Shown one piece after another: positions 15,829 through 23,218 of a stretch of 50,311 bases of DNA. The stretch is from Bacillota bacterium. GTDB lineage: Bacteria > Bacillota > Bacilli > Paenibacillales > Paenibacillaceae. Made by a program: the position numbers and the translations under genes. The stretch is from NCBI GenBank assembly GCA_023386495.1, contig JAEWJS010000117.1:1-50311 (forward strand), in the 5' to 3' direction. Each line of letters begins with the position of its first letter. The first letter of the stretch is position 1. The notes beneath the pieces were generated by a model, which was not told the DNA's origin, did not search any database, and worked only from the letters and a program-made list of their open reading frames with translations.

Positions 15829-18438
15829 ATGGCAGTAAAAGAGACGAAGGTACAGGATCATCAACCGGCGCAAGGCGTCATCGAGCAGCTCGTGCGCAGA
15901 GCCGATAAGGCGCTGGAGCAGTTCATGGCACTCGATCAACGGCAGATCGACGCGATTGTCCAGGCGATGGCGCTGGCCGGCATCGACAAGCACATGACGC
16001 TGGCTAAGCTTGCGCTCGAGGAGACGGGCCGCGGCGTGTACGAAGACAAGATTACGAAGAACATTTTTGCCACGGAGTACGTGTACCACAGCATCAAGAA
16101 CGAGAAGACGGTAGGCGTCATCGAAGAGAACCCCTACGAGAGCTATGTCAAGATCGCGGAGCCGGTCGGCATCATCGCTGGTGTGACACCGGTGACGAAC
16201 CCTACCTCGACTACGATGTTCAAAGCGCTCATCGCGATCAAGACGCGCAACCCGATTATCTTCGCCTTCCATCCGTCGGCGCAGGCAAGCTCGGCCGAAG
16301 CGGCGCGGACGCTGCTCGATGCGGCGGTGCTGGCTGGCGCGCCGGCCGATTGCATCCAATGGGTCGACAAGCCTTCGATCGAGGCCACCCAGCTGCTGAT
16401 GAACCACCCCAAGGTGGCGCTCGTGCTGGCGACTGGCGGATCGGCAATGGTGAAGTCCGCTTACAGCACCGGCAAGCCGGCGCTTGGCGTCGGTCCGGGC
16501 AACGTCCCCTGCCTGATCGACAAGACGGCGAATCTGAAGCAAGCCGTTACCGATCTGATTCTATCGAAGACGTTCGACAACGGCATGATCTGCGCTTCCG
16601 AGCAGGCGGTCATCATCGAGGAACCCGTATACGACCAGACGAAGAAAATGATGTCCGTTCTCGGATGCTATTTTCTCAACAAGGAAGAGACGGAAGCTGT
16701 ATCCAAGCTGGTCATCAATGCGGATAAATGCGCGGTGAACGCGGTCATCGTCGGGCAATCCGCCGCCAAAATCGCGGAGCTTGCTGGCATAACGGTACCG
16801 GCCGATACGAAAATCCTTGTCGCGGAGCTGGCCGGCGTCGGCAAGCAATTCCCGTTATCCGCGGAGAAACTAAGTCCCGTGCTGGCGTGCTACAGGGCGA
16901 AGACGGCCGAGCAAGGCATCGAACGCGCAGCGGAAATCGTCCGATTCGGCGGGATGGGCCATTCGTCGGTCATCCATTCGAACGACCAGCGCATCATTCA
17001 GCTGTTCGCCGAACGGCTGCAGACGGGCCGCATCATCGTCAACTCGCCTTCGACGCACGGCGCGATCGGCGACATCTATAACACGAACCTGCCTTCGCTC
17101 ACGCTCGGCTGCGGGTCGTACGGCAGCAATTCGACGACATCGAACGTGACCGCCGTCAACCTGCTGAACGTGAAGCGCGTGGCGAATCGGACCGTCAACA
17201 TGCAATGGTTCAAGATTCCGCCCAAAATCTACTTCGAGCAAGGCTCGACGCAGTATCTGACCAAGATGCCTGACATCACCCGCGTCTTGATCATCACGGA
17301 TGAGATGATGGTGAAGCTCGGTTACGTCGAGAAGGTCGAATACTACCTGCGGAAGCGCCAGACGCCGGTCGCGATCGAAGTGTTCACGGAGGTCGAGCCC
17401 GACCCGTCGACCGATACGGTACGCCGGGGTACGACGGTCATGGACCGTTTTCAGCCGGACTGCATCATTGCGCTCGGCGGCGGTTCGCCGATGGATGCCG
17501 CCAAGGCGATGTGGCTGTTCTACGAGTATCCGGACATCGCATTCGATAACCTGAAGCAGAAGTTCATGGACATTCGCAAGCGCATCTACAAGTACCCGCG
17601 TCTCGGCCATAAGGCGCAGTTCGTCGCGATTCCGACAACGTCCGGTACGGGCTCGGAGGTCACTTCGTTCGCGGTCATCACGGACAAGAACAAGGGCAAC
17701 ACCAAATATCCGTTGGCCGATTACGAACTGACGCCGGACGTCGCCATTATCGATCCGGAATATGTCTACACGCTGCCGAAGACGATCGTCGCCGACACCG
17801 GCATGGACGTGTTGACGCATGCGATCGAGGCTTACGTCTCCGTGATGGCGAACGACTACACCGACGGCTTGGCGATGAAGGCGATTCAGCTCGTGTTCGA
17901 GAACTTGGAGCGTTCGTTCAATACGGGCGACCACACCGCCCGCGAGAAGATGCATAATGCATCGACGATGGCCGGCATGGCGTTCGCGAATGCCTTCTTG
18001 GGGATCAACCACAGCCTCGCGCATAAGTTCGGCGCCGAATTCCATACCGCTCACGGACGGACGAATGCGATCCTGATGCCGCATGTCATTCGCTACAACG
18101 CGCAGCGCCCGACGAAGTTCGCGTCGTTCCCGAAATACGATCACTTCATCGCGGATGAGCGCTACGCGGACATCGCCCGCATGCTCGGGCTGCCGGCCCG
18201 TTCCGTAAGCGAAGGCGTCAGCTCGCTGATCAATGCCGTACGCGAGCTGAACCGTTCGCTCGGCATTCCCGAGAGCTTCCAGGCGATGCATCTGGATTCT
18301 GCGCGATTCGAGACCCGCGTCGACTATCTTGCGGACCGCGCATTCGAGGACCAATGCACGACGGCCAATCCACGCATGCCGCTCGTCTCGGAGCTGGCGG
18401 AAATTTATCGTAAGTCGTTCTACGGCAAGTTCGAATGA
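15829..18438 (+). CDS. adhE: Bifunctional acetaldehyde-CoA/alcohol dehydrogenase AdhE
   Basis: An 869-residue fermentative enzyme that reduces acetyl-CoA to acetaldehyde and then ethanol, oxidising two NADH. The N-terminal aldehyde dehydrogenase half carries catalytic Cys255 in GMICASEQ and the GVGPGNVPCLID block. The C-terminal iron-dependent alcohol dehydrogenase half begins near residue 452 (IPPKIYFEQGS), with GGGSPMDAAKAMW, GTGSEVTSFAVI and the metal-ligand region INHSLAHKFGAEFHTAHG. Length matches E. coli AdhE (about 890). AAGGAGG is 8 bases before the ATG. A Rex box upstream indicates redox control. AdhE proteins usually assemble into spirosome filaments. Confidence 0.97.
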   Translation: MAVKETKVQDHQPAQGVIEQLVRRADKALEQFMALDQRQIDAIVQAMALAGIDKHMTLAKLALEETGRGVYEDKITKNIFATEYVYHSIKNEKTVGVIEENPYESYVKIAEPVGIIAGVTPVTNPTSTTMFKALIAIKTRNPIIFAFHPSAQASSAEAARTLLDAAVLAGAPADCIQWVDKPSIEATQLLMNHPKVALVLATGGSAMVKSAYSTGKPALGVGPGNVPCLIDKTANLKQAVTDLILSKTFDNGMICASEQAVIIEEPVYDQTKKMMSVLGCYFLNKEETEAVSKLVINADKCAVNAVIVGQSAAKIAELAGITVPADTKILVAELAGVGKQFPLSAEKLSPVLACYRAKTAEQGIERAAEIVRFGGMGHSSVIHSNDQRIIQLFAERLQTGRIIVNSPSTHGAIGDIYNTNLPSLTLGCGSYGSNSTTSNVTAVNLLNVKRVANRTVNMQWFKIPPKIYFEQGSTQYLTKMPDITRVLIITDEMMVKLGYVEKVEYYLRKRQTPVAIEVFTEVEPDPSTDTVRRGTTVMDRFQPDCIIALGGGSPMDAAKAMWLFYEYPDIAFDNLKQKFMDIRKRIYKYPRLGHKAQFVAIPTTSGTGSEVTSFAVITDKNKGNTKYPLADYELTPDVAIIDPEYVYTLPKTIVADTGMDVLTHAIEAYVSVMANDYTDGLAMKAIQLVFENLERSFNTGDHTAREKMHNASTMAGMAFANAFLGINHSLAHKFGAEFHTAHGRTNAILMPHVIRYNAQRPTKFASFPKYDHFIADERYADIARMLGLPARSVSEGVSSLINAVRELNRSLGIPESFQAMHLDSARFETRVDYLADRAFEDQCTTANPRMPLVSELAEIYRKSFYGKFE

Positions 18439-18473
18439 GCATGAACTAGAGGTCGTAGAGGATTAAACGTAAC

Positions 18474-18520
18474 AAAACAGCTGAAGTCTTGGGCAATAGG
18501 TCCCTCGATTTCAGCTGTTT
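18474..18520. terminator. Bidirectional terminator between adhE and 18564-19055
   Basis: AACAGCTGAAGTC pairs with GATTTCAGCTGTT, one mismatch. On the plus strand it terminates adhE; on the minus strand the trailing TTTTGTTA gives the better U-tract, serving the convergent 18564-19055 gene whose tail motif lies just before it. Confidence 0.75.
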
Positions 18521-18532
18521 CATTGTGTTATC

Positions 18533-18548
18533 GTATCCGTTAGTTCAA
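18533..18548 (-). repeat. 3'-tail motif, copy 1
   Basis: GTATCCGTTAGTTCAA on the plus strand (minus strand TTGAACTAACGGATAC). It lies between the stop of the 18564-19055 gene and its terminator hairpin. Member of a family of short repeats, all in the same orientation, at 18.5-33.8 kb. Confidence 0.65.
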
Positions 18549-18563
18549 TGATGCATATAAACG

Positions 18564-19055
18564 TTAATCAACAATTGGGAGCGAATATCGTGCGAACCCT
18601 TCTGCATTATAACGATATCGTTCGCAGATTGTATAATCACGCCCTTGTGTATCAACTATTATGCCTTGTTTAGAAATATAATCGTTAATTACTTGTCCTG
18701 CTCCGTCAAAATCCCCCTCTTTGCTGGCAGCTACGACACAGCGTTGAGGTGAAATTGTCATACGGACAAACCACTCTGGTATACCTTCAAACGTTGAAAC
18801 CTCTATGGATAAGATGTATGCAAAGGTATTTGGGTTATCTTGCCAAGAGGATTGTGACCACATACCATATTGAACAGAGGAATCAATAATTTGTGGCATG
18901 TGATTTGAGAGCCCGAGTAAGCTTTCCTTAGCCTGACGATATTTACTCCCCATATCATTTACACCGATAAGTGGAATGCCAATTAATTTCAACTCACCAT
19001 GCTCAACAATCTTAGCCTCCATCTCTGCCAAAGAAGAAATCATAGCCTCATTCAT
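18564..19055 (-). CDS. GyrI-like / AraC effector-binding domain protein
   Basis: A 163-residue stand-alone protein resembling the small-molecule-binding domain found at the C-terminus of AraC regulators and in SbmC/GyrI proteins (KIVEHGELKLIGIPL at the start; EWFVRMTISPQRCVVAAS and the aromatic-rich CERYRYNAEGFARYSLPI end). No DNA-binding domain. Such proteins bind hydrophobic or cationic small molecules; the ligand is unknown. The ATG at 19055 has GGGGA upstream. It is the first gene of the more AT-rich accessory block and is followed by the tail motif. Confidence 0.72.
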   Translation of the reverse strand: MNEAMISSLAEMEAKIVEHGELKLIGIPLIGVNDMGSKYRQAKESLLGLSNHMPQIIDSSVQYGMWSQSSWQDNPNTFAYILSIEVSTFEGIPEWFVRMTISPQRCVVAASKEGDFDGAGQVINDYISKQGIIVDTQGRDYTICERYRYNAEGFARYSLPIVD

Positions 19056-19120
19056 TCAAGTTCCCCTCTTTTATAATTTTGAACCCTTAATAAAGTTAGT
19101 TGAATATACAATCCATTTAA

Positions 19121-19711
19121 TTAGTATCTTGCTTGCCAGATTGTTATACGATTTCCGTCCGGGTCGAATAACTCAAAGTGCCAACCACATTCGCCTTCCT
19201 CAATAATCTCCTCTGTACGTACTCCCTGTTCGTTTAAATACTTGTGATAACCTTGAATGTCATCCGAGAAATAAGCAGTTCTTGGAAGCGGTCTACCGTC
19301 CACCATGTTTTGAACCACGGGCGCATCAGTCCTAAGCAACTGAAGATCAGGCTGCAGTATGGCATGCGTGTCAAAAACAAGGTCGGGTGTAAACCCAAGC
19401 ACCTCTTCATACCATAAAGCGGATCGTCTAACGTCTGTTACAGGGATGTACGTGAAGCAAATACGAGCAATTTTACTAACAACCTTCTCGCTGAATGCCT
19501 CGCCTAATTTGTTTGTGGAGATAAAGTCAACAGTCATGTCAAACAACTCCTTCTTTAATTTTTGCCTTGTCCTTCTTAATCGGCTTTCAACCGTATTCTT
19601 TGATACATTCAAAAAGATTGCGATTTCCCTCGTATCCAAGCCGTTCATGTAATACAAGAAGATGATGTTACGTTCTTTATCCGTTAATAGACGAATGGCT
19701 TCCCATACCAA
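19121..19711 (-). CDS. ECF sigma region-4 fragment fused to a VOC domain; sigma region 2 missing
   Basis: A 196-residue open frame from a TTG at 19711. Residues 1-60 are sigma-70 region 4 (AIRLLTDKERNIIFLYYMNG; FLNVSKNTVESRLRRTRQKL), the -35-recognition helix-turn-helix; residues 85-196 form a VOC domain ending FELFDPDGNRITIWQ. The frame is stopped directly upstream of the TTG. A better start with GGGAGAGG ribosome site is the ATG at 19764, whose frame (MRNVTESETELFTKAASD) joins this one if one base is added near 19713, giving a natural SDLVWEAIRLL. Even then there is no region 2, so it cannot be a normal sigma factor. Probably a decayed or repurposed ECF-VOC fusion related to 26576-27500. 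Confidence 0.7.
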   Translation of the reverse strand: MVWEAIRLLTDKERNIIFLYYMNGLDTREIAIFLNVSKNTVESRLRRTRQKLKKELFDMTVDFISTNKLGEAFSEKVVSKIARICFTYIPVTDVRRSALWYEEVLGFTPDLVFDTHAILQPDLQLLRTDAPVVQNMVDGRPLPRTAYFSDDIQGYHKYLNEQGVRTEEIIEEGECGWHFELFDPDGNRITIWQARY

Positions 19712-19858
19712 TCACTGGCCGCCTTCGTGAATAATTCTGTTTCAGATTCAGTAACATTCCGCATATAGCATCCTCTCCCGAATATAGACGAAGAGTCCGA
19801 TGATTAGCGTGCATTTTTGATGATTTTCTTGTATGATCGGACCCACAGCCGCGCTCTC

Positions 19859-19874
19859 GTTCCCGTTAGCTTAA
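19859..19874 (-). repeat. 3'-tail motif, copy 2
   Basis: GTTCCCGTTAGCTTAA, 27 bases after the stop of the minus-strand VOC gene at 19901. On the minus strand it continues GAACGAGAGC, the same extension seen at copy 4, followed by a GTCCGAT/ATCGGAC stem. Confidence 0.7.
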
Positions 19875-19900
19875 AATGCTACCGCTGTTTCAGAATCGGC

Positions 19901-20263
19901 TTACTTACCAGACCAAATACAAATGCGATTACCGTCAGGATCATGCAGGTAAAAAGTCCAATGATCACCGTCTTTATAAATATCGCCAACCATATTTCCA
20001 TTGTCTTTTAATTTTTGATATAAGTTGTCCATATCATCTGCGATAAAGCCAATCTCTTCCGCTGGTCCTCCGCGATGAAGGTTATTTCTCTTTATTTCTC
20101 CCGCGGCTTTATCAATAAAAAAAGGCAACCCCGGTACAATCTCAAGCATTGCAAAATCGTCTCCGTTTAGCACTAAGAGCTTAAAATCAAAATTATCCTG
20201 ATACCATTTGACTGAGCGATGTAGGTCGCTTGATAGAATTTCAAAGTAGCTCATCTTAATCAA
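19901..20263 (-). CDS. Single-domain VOC family protein
   Basis: A 120-residue vicinal-oxygen-chelate (glyoxalase/bleomycin-resistance/dioxygenase fold) protein with the two beta-alpha-beta-beta-beta modules: FEILSSDLHRSVKWYQDNF at the start and FYLHDPDGNRICIWSG at the end. The DPDGN-x-IxIW ending is typical; metal ligands cannot be assigned with confidence. The start is a TTG at 20263, spaced 9 bases after GGAGGG; the ATG nearer that site belongs to a 4-codon frame. Function unknown: isomerase, thiol transferase and antibiotic-binding roles are all possible in this fold. Confidence 0.82.
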   Translation of the reverse strand: MIKMSYFEILSSDLHRSVKWYQDNFDFKLLVLNGDDFAMLEIVPGLPFFIDKAAGEIKRNNLHRGGPAEEIGFIADDMDNLYQKLKDNGNMVGDIYKDGDHWTFYLHDPDGNRICIWSGK

Positions 20264-20377
20264 TGTCCATAACCCTCCTCACGGGCTTTCGAATAATTTC
20301 AGATGTACCTTTGAATTCTCATAGACGGAATTCGTATCTTCTCACGAGTCTAACAAGGCGTTCCTGCACAGCGGTCA

Positions 20378-21667
20378 TTAATAGGTCCAAAAATTCAAAC
20401 GGTTGCCAAACGGATCGTAGATATGCATCGCCTTCCAGCCTGTTCCCACAACTTCAGATACCTTCACATTCAGAGATGTAAATCGTTCGAACTCTTCTTC
20501 AATATTTGTCGTAAAAAAATAAGGACATGATGGACCGTCTACACAAGTATTCGGTTGAGAACTCTCATCGTAAATGAGTAGAAAATTACCGTCCATCTCT
20601 ACACACTTCTTTGGCTCGATTACGCGAATAGCGGAAATACCCAGTATATCTCTATACCATGAAACTGCTTCGTCCAAATTCCTTACTCTGACATACCAGG
20701 GACCATAACCGGCGATTAAATTTAGTCCTTCTTCGTCTCCGTCTCGTTCATCGGACCTTATCGCATGTAAAGTGCCGTTGAAACTATGCAGGTCAAACCA
20801 TTCCCGCCCGTCTGGACCTAGCTCAATATCGCCCACGCGGACGCCACTATCAAGAAAAGATTGCCGAGCTGCGCGCAAATTCGGGCTGTTGAAAGTGAAC
20901 CCGACATTTGTGCCCTCTTTGTCTGAATTGATGATAAAGTGCTTCAAGGGTACCTCCGAAGCGGCTGATTTAAGATGAATCAATCCTCCTTCTGGGAACT
21001 CAAGTGAACTCATTTTCTCAGCACGGCTCGCAGGGTCATGCTGACCTTCCCATGTCGGCCACTTTAATTGAAGTCCTAAATGTTCTTTGTACCACTGGAT
21101 CGCTTTGTCGTGATCGGCATAATTCACATATATGAATCCACCATCCGATCTGAATCTAGGCGGCGGAACGATCTCTTCACCGGTTGAAGTCGCTTCTCCG
21201 GAGATCTGGAGGTTCTGCAGCGTCACCGTTGCCCCGAAAGCGGTACCAATTCCGACCTGGCCAGCTGCACCGCCAAAGTTGCCGATCGACCTCAGTCGTT
21301 CTTCATCGTTGACGATCAGAACGGTATAATCCTCCTCAATTATCCATTTGACTTTGATCCATTCATTTTCGGGTACTCGACCGACTCCCGCAACACCTTC
21401 CCATTCACCGGTCGAAGGGTTCTCCCAGCGCAGTTCTTCGGAATTAACCTCCCAATTCAAGATGATCATCCCTTTGGCAAACTTGATCCGAATATTGTTG
21501 GAATCGGTTTTCACTTTCGTTTCGATGCTCAGCGGTACGCGGTATTTCGCAGCTGTAACCGCAAATCCCTCATATGCTGCACTAACTGCTAATTCGTCAA
21601 TTGACAGATTCACAGAAGCATTTACCGCAACTAGATCCGATACAGCTATTTTCGATAATTTGTTCAT
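20378..21667 (-). CDS. Jelly-roll (LamG/DUF1080-like) domain fused to two VOC domains
   Basis: A 429-residue cytoplasmic protein. Residues about 20-155 form a beta-sandwich (AAKYRVPLSIETKVKTDSNN; FAKGMIILNWE; EWIKVKWIIEEDYTVLIVND), homologous to residues 204-336 of the ECF fusion at 23219-25444. VOC domain 1 spans about 172-300 (YADHDKAIQWYKEHLGLQL) and VOC domain 2 about 317-429, ending HIYDPFGNRLNFWTY. The tandem VOC part is a paralogue of 25599-26438. Its N-terminus starts where the sigma part of 23219-25444 ends, so it looks like a sigma-less sister of that architecture. CGGAGG precedes the ATG. No signal peptide. Likely ligand-binding; function unknown. Confidence 0.8.
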   Translation of the reverse strand: MNKLSKIAVSDLVAVNASVNLSIDELAVSAAYEGFAVTAAKYRVPLSIETKVKTDSNNIRIKFAKGMIILNWEVNSEELRWENPSTGEWEGVAGVGRVPENEWIKVKWIIEEDYTVLIVNDEERLRSIGNFGGAAGQVGIGTAFGATVTLQNLQISGEATSTGEEIVPPPRFRSDGGFIYVNYADHDKAIQWYKEHLGLQLKWPTWEGQHDPASRAEKMSSLEFPEGGLIHLKSAASEVPLKHFIINSDKEGTNVGFTFNSPNLRAARQSFLDSGVRVGDIELGPDGREWFDLHSFNGTLHAIRSDERDGDEEGLNLIAGYGPWYVRVRNLDEAVSWYRDILGISAIRVIEPKKCVEMDGNFLLIYDESSQPNTCVDGPSCPYFFTTNIEEEFERFTSLNVKVSEVVGTGWKAMHIYDPFGNRLNFWTY

Positions 21668-21782
21668 ATCCCAGCCTCCGTTACTATTCTAATTGAAGTC
21701 GAAACTGGCATTTGGCAACTCTCTCCACGTCTGCCATTCTTGTTAATCTCTTTTATTAAGCTATCCTCATTTAACATTACAA

Positions 21783-21809
21783 GGCCGCCGTTATACTTTC
21801 GCGGCAGCC
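21783..21809 (-). terminator. Hairpin downstream of 21856-22494
   Basis: On the minus strand GGCTGCCG pairs with CGGCGGCC (one G-T wobble), about 28 bases after tail-motif copy 3. The following TTGTAATG is a weak U-tract. Confidence 0.5.
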
Positions 21810-21836
21810 TAGTCATTTTCCTTTATTTAACTATTG

Positions 21837-21852
21837 TTTCCCGTTAGCTTAA
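21837..21852 (-). repeat. 3'-tail motif, copy 3
   Basis: TTTCCCGTTAGCTTAA, immediately after the stop codon of the nitrilase-fold gene; differs from copy 2 only at the first base. On the minus strand it leads into the hairpin at 21783-21809. Confidence 0.7.
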
Positions 21853-21855
21853 CGC

Positions 21856-22494
21856 TTATTGATTGACGAGTTGAGAGAAGGAAACGGTTTTAGTTGAAAT
21901 ATTCAACATGCGGGTTCGTATTTCATTTTTAGAAATGAAAATTGTGTTTCCATTTTGGTCGAAACAATATGCGATTGGGATAGATACTTCACTACCTCGA
22001 AATGAGCCGTCAGCGTGACTTGCCCCAATAATCATCACCTTATAAGTAACTGCTATCCTTTTTGCTTCATTTATCCATTCATCGAATTGTTCTTCACTGA
22101 ACATTCCCACACCAATAGGATGTACAATCACGTCAATACCACTGGTGTCTTCGTTCTTTACACCTTGTTTGACCAATTCATCACAAAGTATGTGTCCTAT
22201 CTTCCATCCCTCTACCGACTTAAAAGTCGTATTGCTGTACTTTATTCGGTCAAGAACGACTTCGCCTGAGCGATCAATAATTATAGCTCTATCTTTTGGA
22301 CTTTCGTTTAGTCTTCTATGTCCTCCAATAAGTATCTTGTTATGGTTCCTTGCTAATGTACATGCATGTTCCACATTTTCATTCAAATAACCTTCTGGGA
22401 AGATCACCGCATCAGCGGAAGGATTATTTTGAAGTTCGTTTTCAAGTTGCGTGATGTTCTGCTCAAGTTTTGGTTGGATGATTAGAATATTCAT
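21856..22494 (-). CDS. Carbon-nitrogen hydrolase (nitrilase superfamily) protein
   Basis: A 212-residue alpha-beta-beta-alpha protein. The Glu-Lys-Cys triad is visible as VIFPEGYL (Glu34), LDRIKYSN (Lys85) and GHILCDEL (Cys104), in the usual order and spacing, so it may be active on an amide or nitrile. It is shorter than most family members (about 260-300). The start is the ATG at 22494, six bases after GGGGGT; a GTG at 22506 is in frame but lies on that ribosome site. Followed by the tail motif. Substrate unknown. Confidence 0.82.
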   Translation of the reverse strand: MNILIIQPKLEQNITQLENELQNNPSADAVIFPEGYLNENVEHACTLARNHNKILIGGHRRLNESPKDRAIIIDRSGEVVLDRIKYSNTTFKSVEGWKIGHILCDELVKQGVKNEDTSGIDVIVHPIGVGMFSEEQFDEWINEAKRIAVTYKVMIIGASHADGSFRGSEVSIPIAYCFDQNGNTIFISKNEIRTRMLNISTKTVSFSQLVNQ

Positions 22495-22537
22495 ATTAAC
22501 CCCCACGAGTTACGAACGACTGGTAAGCAAAGAAAGA

Positions 22538-22560
22538 AGCAGTGGATCGGATCCACTGCT
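22538..22560 (-). terminator. Rho-independent terminator of the 2'-5' RNA ligase-like gene
   Basis: AGCAGTGGATC and GATCCACTGCT form a perfect 11-bp stem around a single base on paper (a tetraloop in practice), followed on the minus strand by TTCTTTCTTT. Tail-motif copy 4 lies just upstream. Confidence 0.85.
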
Positions 22561-22568
22561 GTGCTCTC

Positions 22569-22585
22569 GTTTACCTTTGGTTCAA
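22569..22585 (-). repeat. 3'-tail motif, copy 4 (diverged)
   Basis: GTTTACCTTTGGTTCAA; on the minus strand it is preceded by CAT and followed by CGAGAGCACAGC, matching the extension of copy 2 (CGAGAGCGCGGC). It sits between the stop at 22594 and the terminator. Confidence 0.55.
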
Positions 22586-22593
22586 TGATCTAG

Positions 22594-23148
22594 TTATAAC
22601 AACTTGGCAAGTTTGATATCTTCTAAAGGTTCGCTAGTGGGGATATCAAATAACCGCACGAAAGTTACATCGAAGCTTGGAAATGGAGGTAATGTTTCTC
22701 TCGCTGCCGATTTCATTTCCATAATTTCTGCTTCATTCATACCCCATTTTGTTTGACCCAGAGTCAAATGAGGAATGAAGTTATCCAACTCTATATTAAC
22801 GTCAATAAGTTCGGGCGGTGGAGAAACCGCGTCCATCAAACTCATGTGAAGATTATATATCTCTTTCGATTCAACGCTAAGAAACGAAACCGCTGTTCCA
22901 AATGTTCCTGGTACAGACAAAGTCAACTGGAAGATTGGAAAAGATGAACATGTCTCTCTTACCTTTTCAAGCCAGTTCATATCCTCCGAAAGTCCATTTG
23001 AGAGTTTAACAGTAATATGTGGTTCCACAGGAGCCCTAAATCCGTTATTATCCCATCGATTCCGAAATGTCTTAGCCCATTGATTACGGAATTCTAAAAT
23101 TTGTATTTTATATTCTTCGGGTGGAACGATTCCTATGAAGAATGGCAT
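22594..23148 (-). CDS. 2'-5' RNA ligase/cyclic phosphodiesterase family (2H) protein
   Basis: A 184-residue two-histidine phosphoesterase-fold protein with both hallmark motifs: PHITVKL and PHLTLGQ (H-x-T). The fold acts on 2',3'-cyclic phosphates or 2'-5' linkages in RNA or nucleotides; the physiological substrate is unknown. The ATG at 23148 has AGGGGTG 6 bases upstream. A longer frame from 23235 exists but overlaps the stop of the ECF fusion gene and lacks a ribosome site. It lies 70 bases downstream of the ECF fusion on the same strand and could be cotranscribed. Confidence 0.85.
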   Translation of the reverse strand: MPFFIGIVPPEEYKIQILEFRNQWAKTFRNRWDNNGFRAPVEPHITVKLSNGLSEDMNWLEKVRETCSSFPIFQLTLSVPGTFGTAVSFLSVESKEIYNLHMSLMDAVSPPPELIDVNIELDNFIPHLTLGQTKWGMNEAEIMEMKSAARETLPPFPSFDVTFVRLFDIPTSEPLEDIKLAKLL

Positions 23149-23218
23149 TTTACACCCCTTAAAGTGTCCTGTCGTGTTTGTATTCTTTGTCCGGCGGCCA
23201 GCCGCATTTGACACAAAA

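Noticed and set aside
16870..18354. Open frame of 494 codons opposite adhE
   Set aside because: Antisense shadow of the alcohol dehydrogenase half; no recognisable domain and no start signals.
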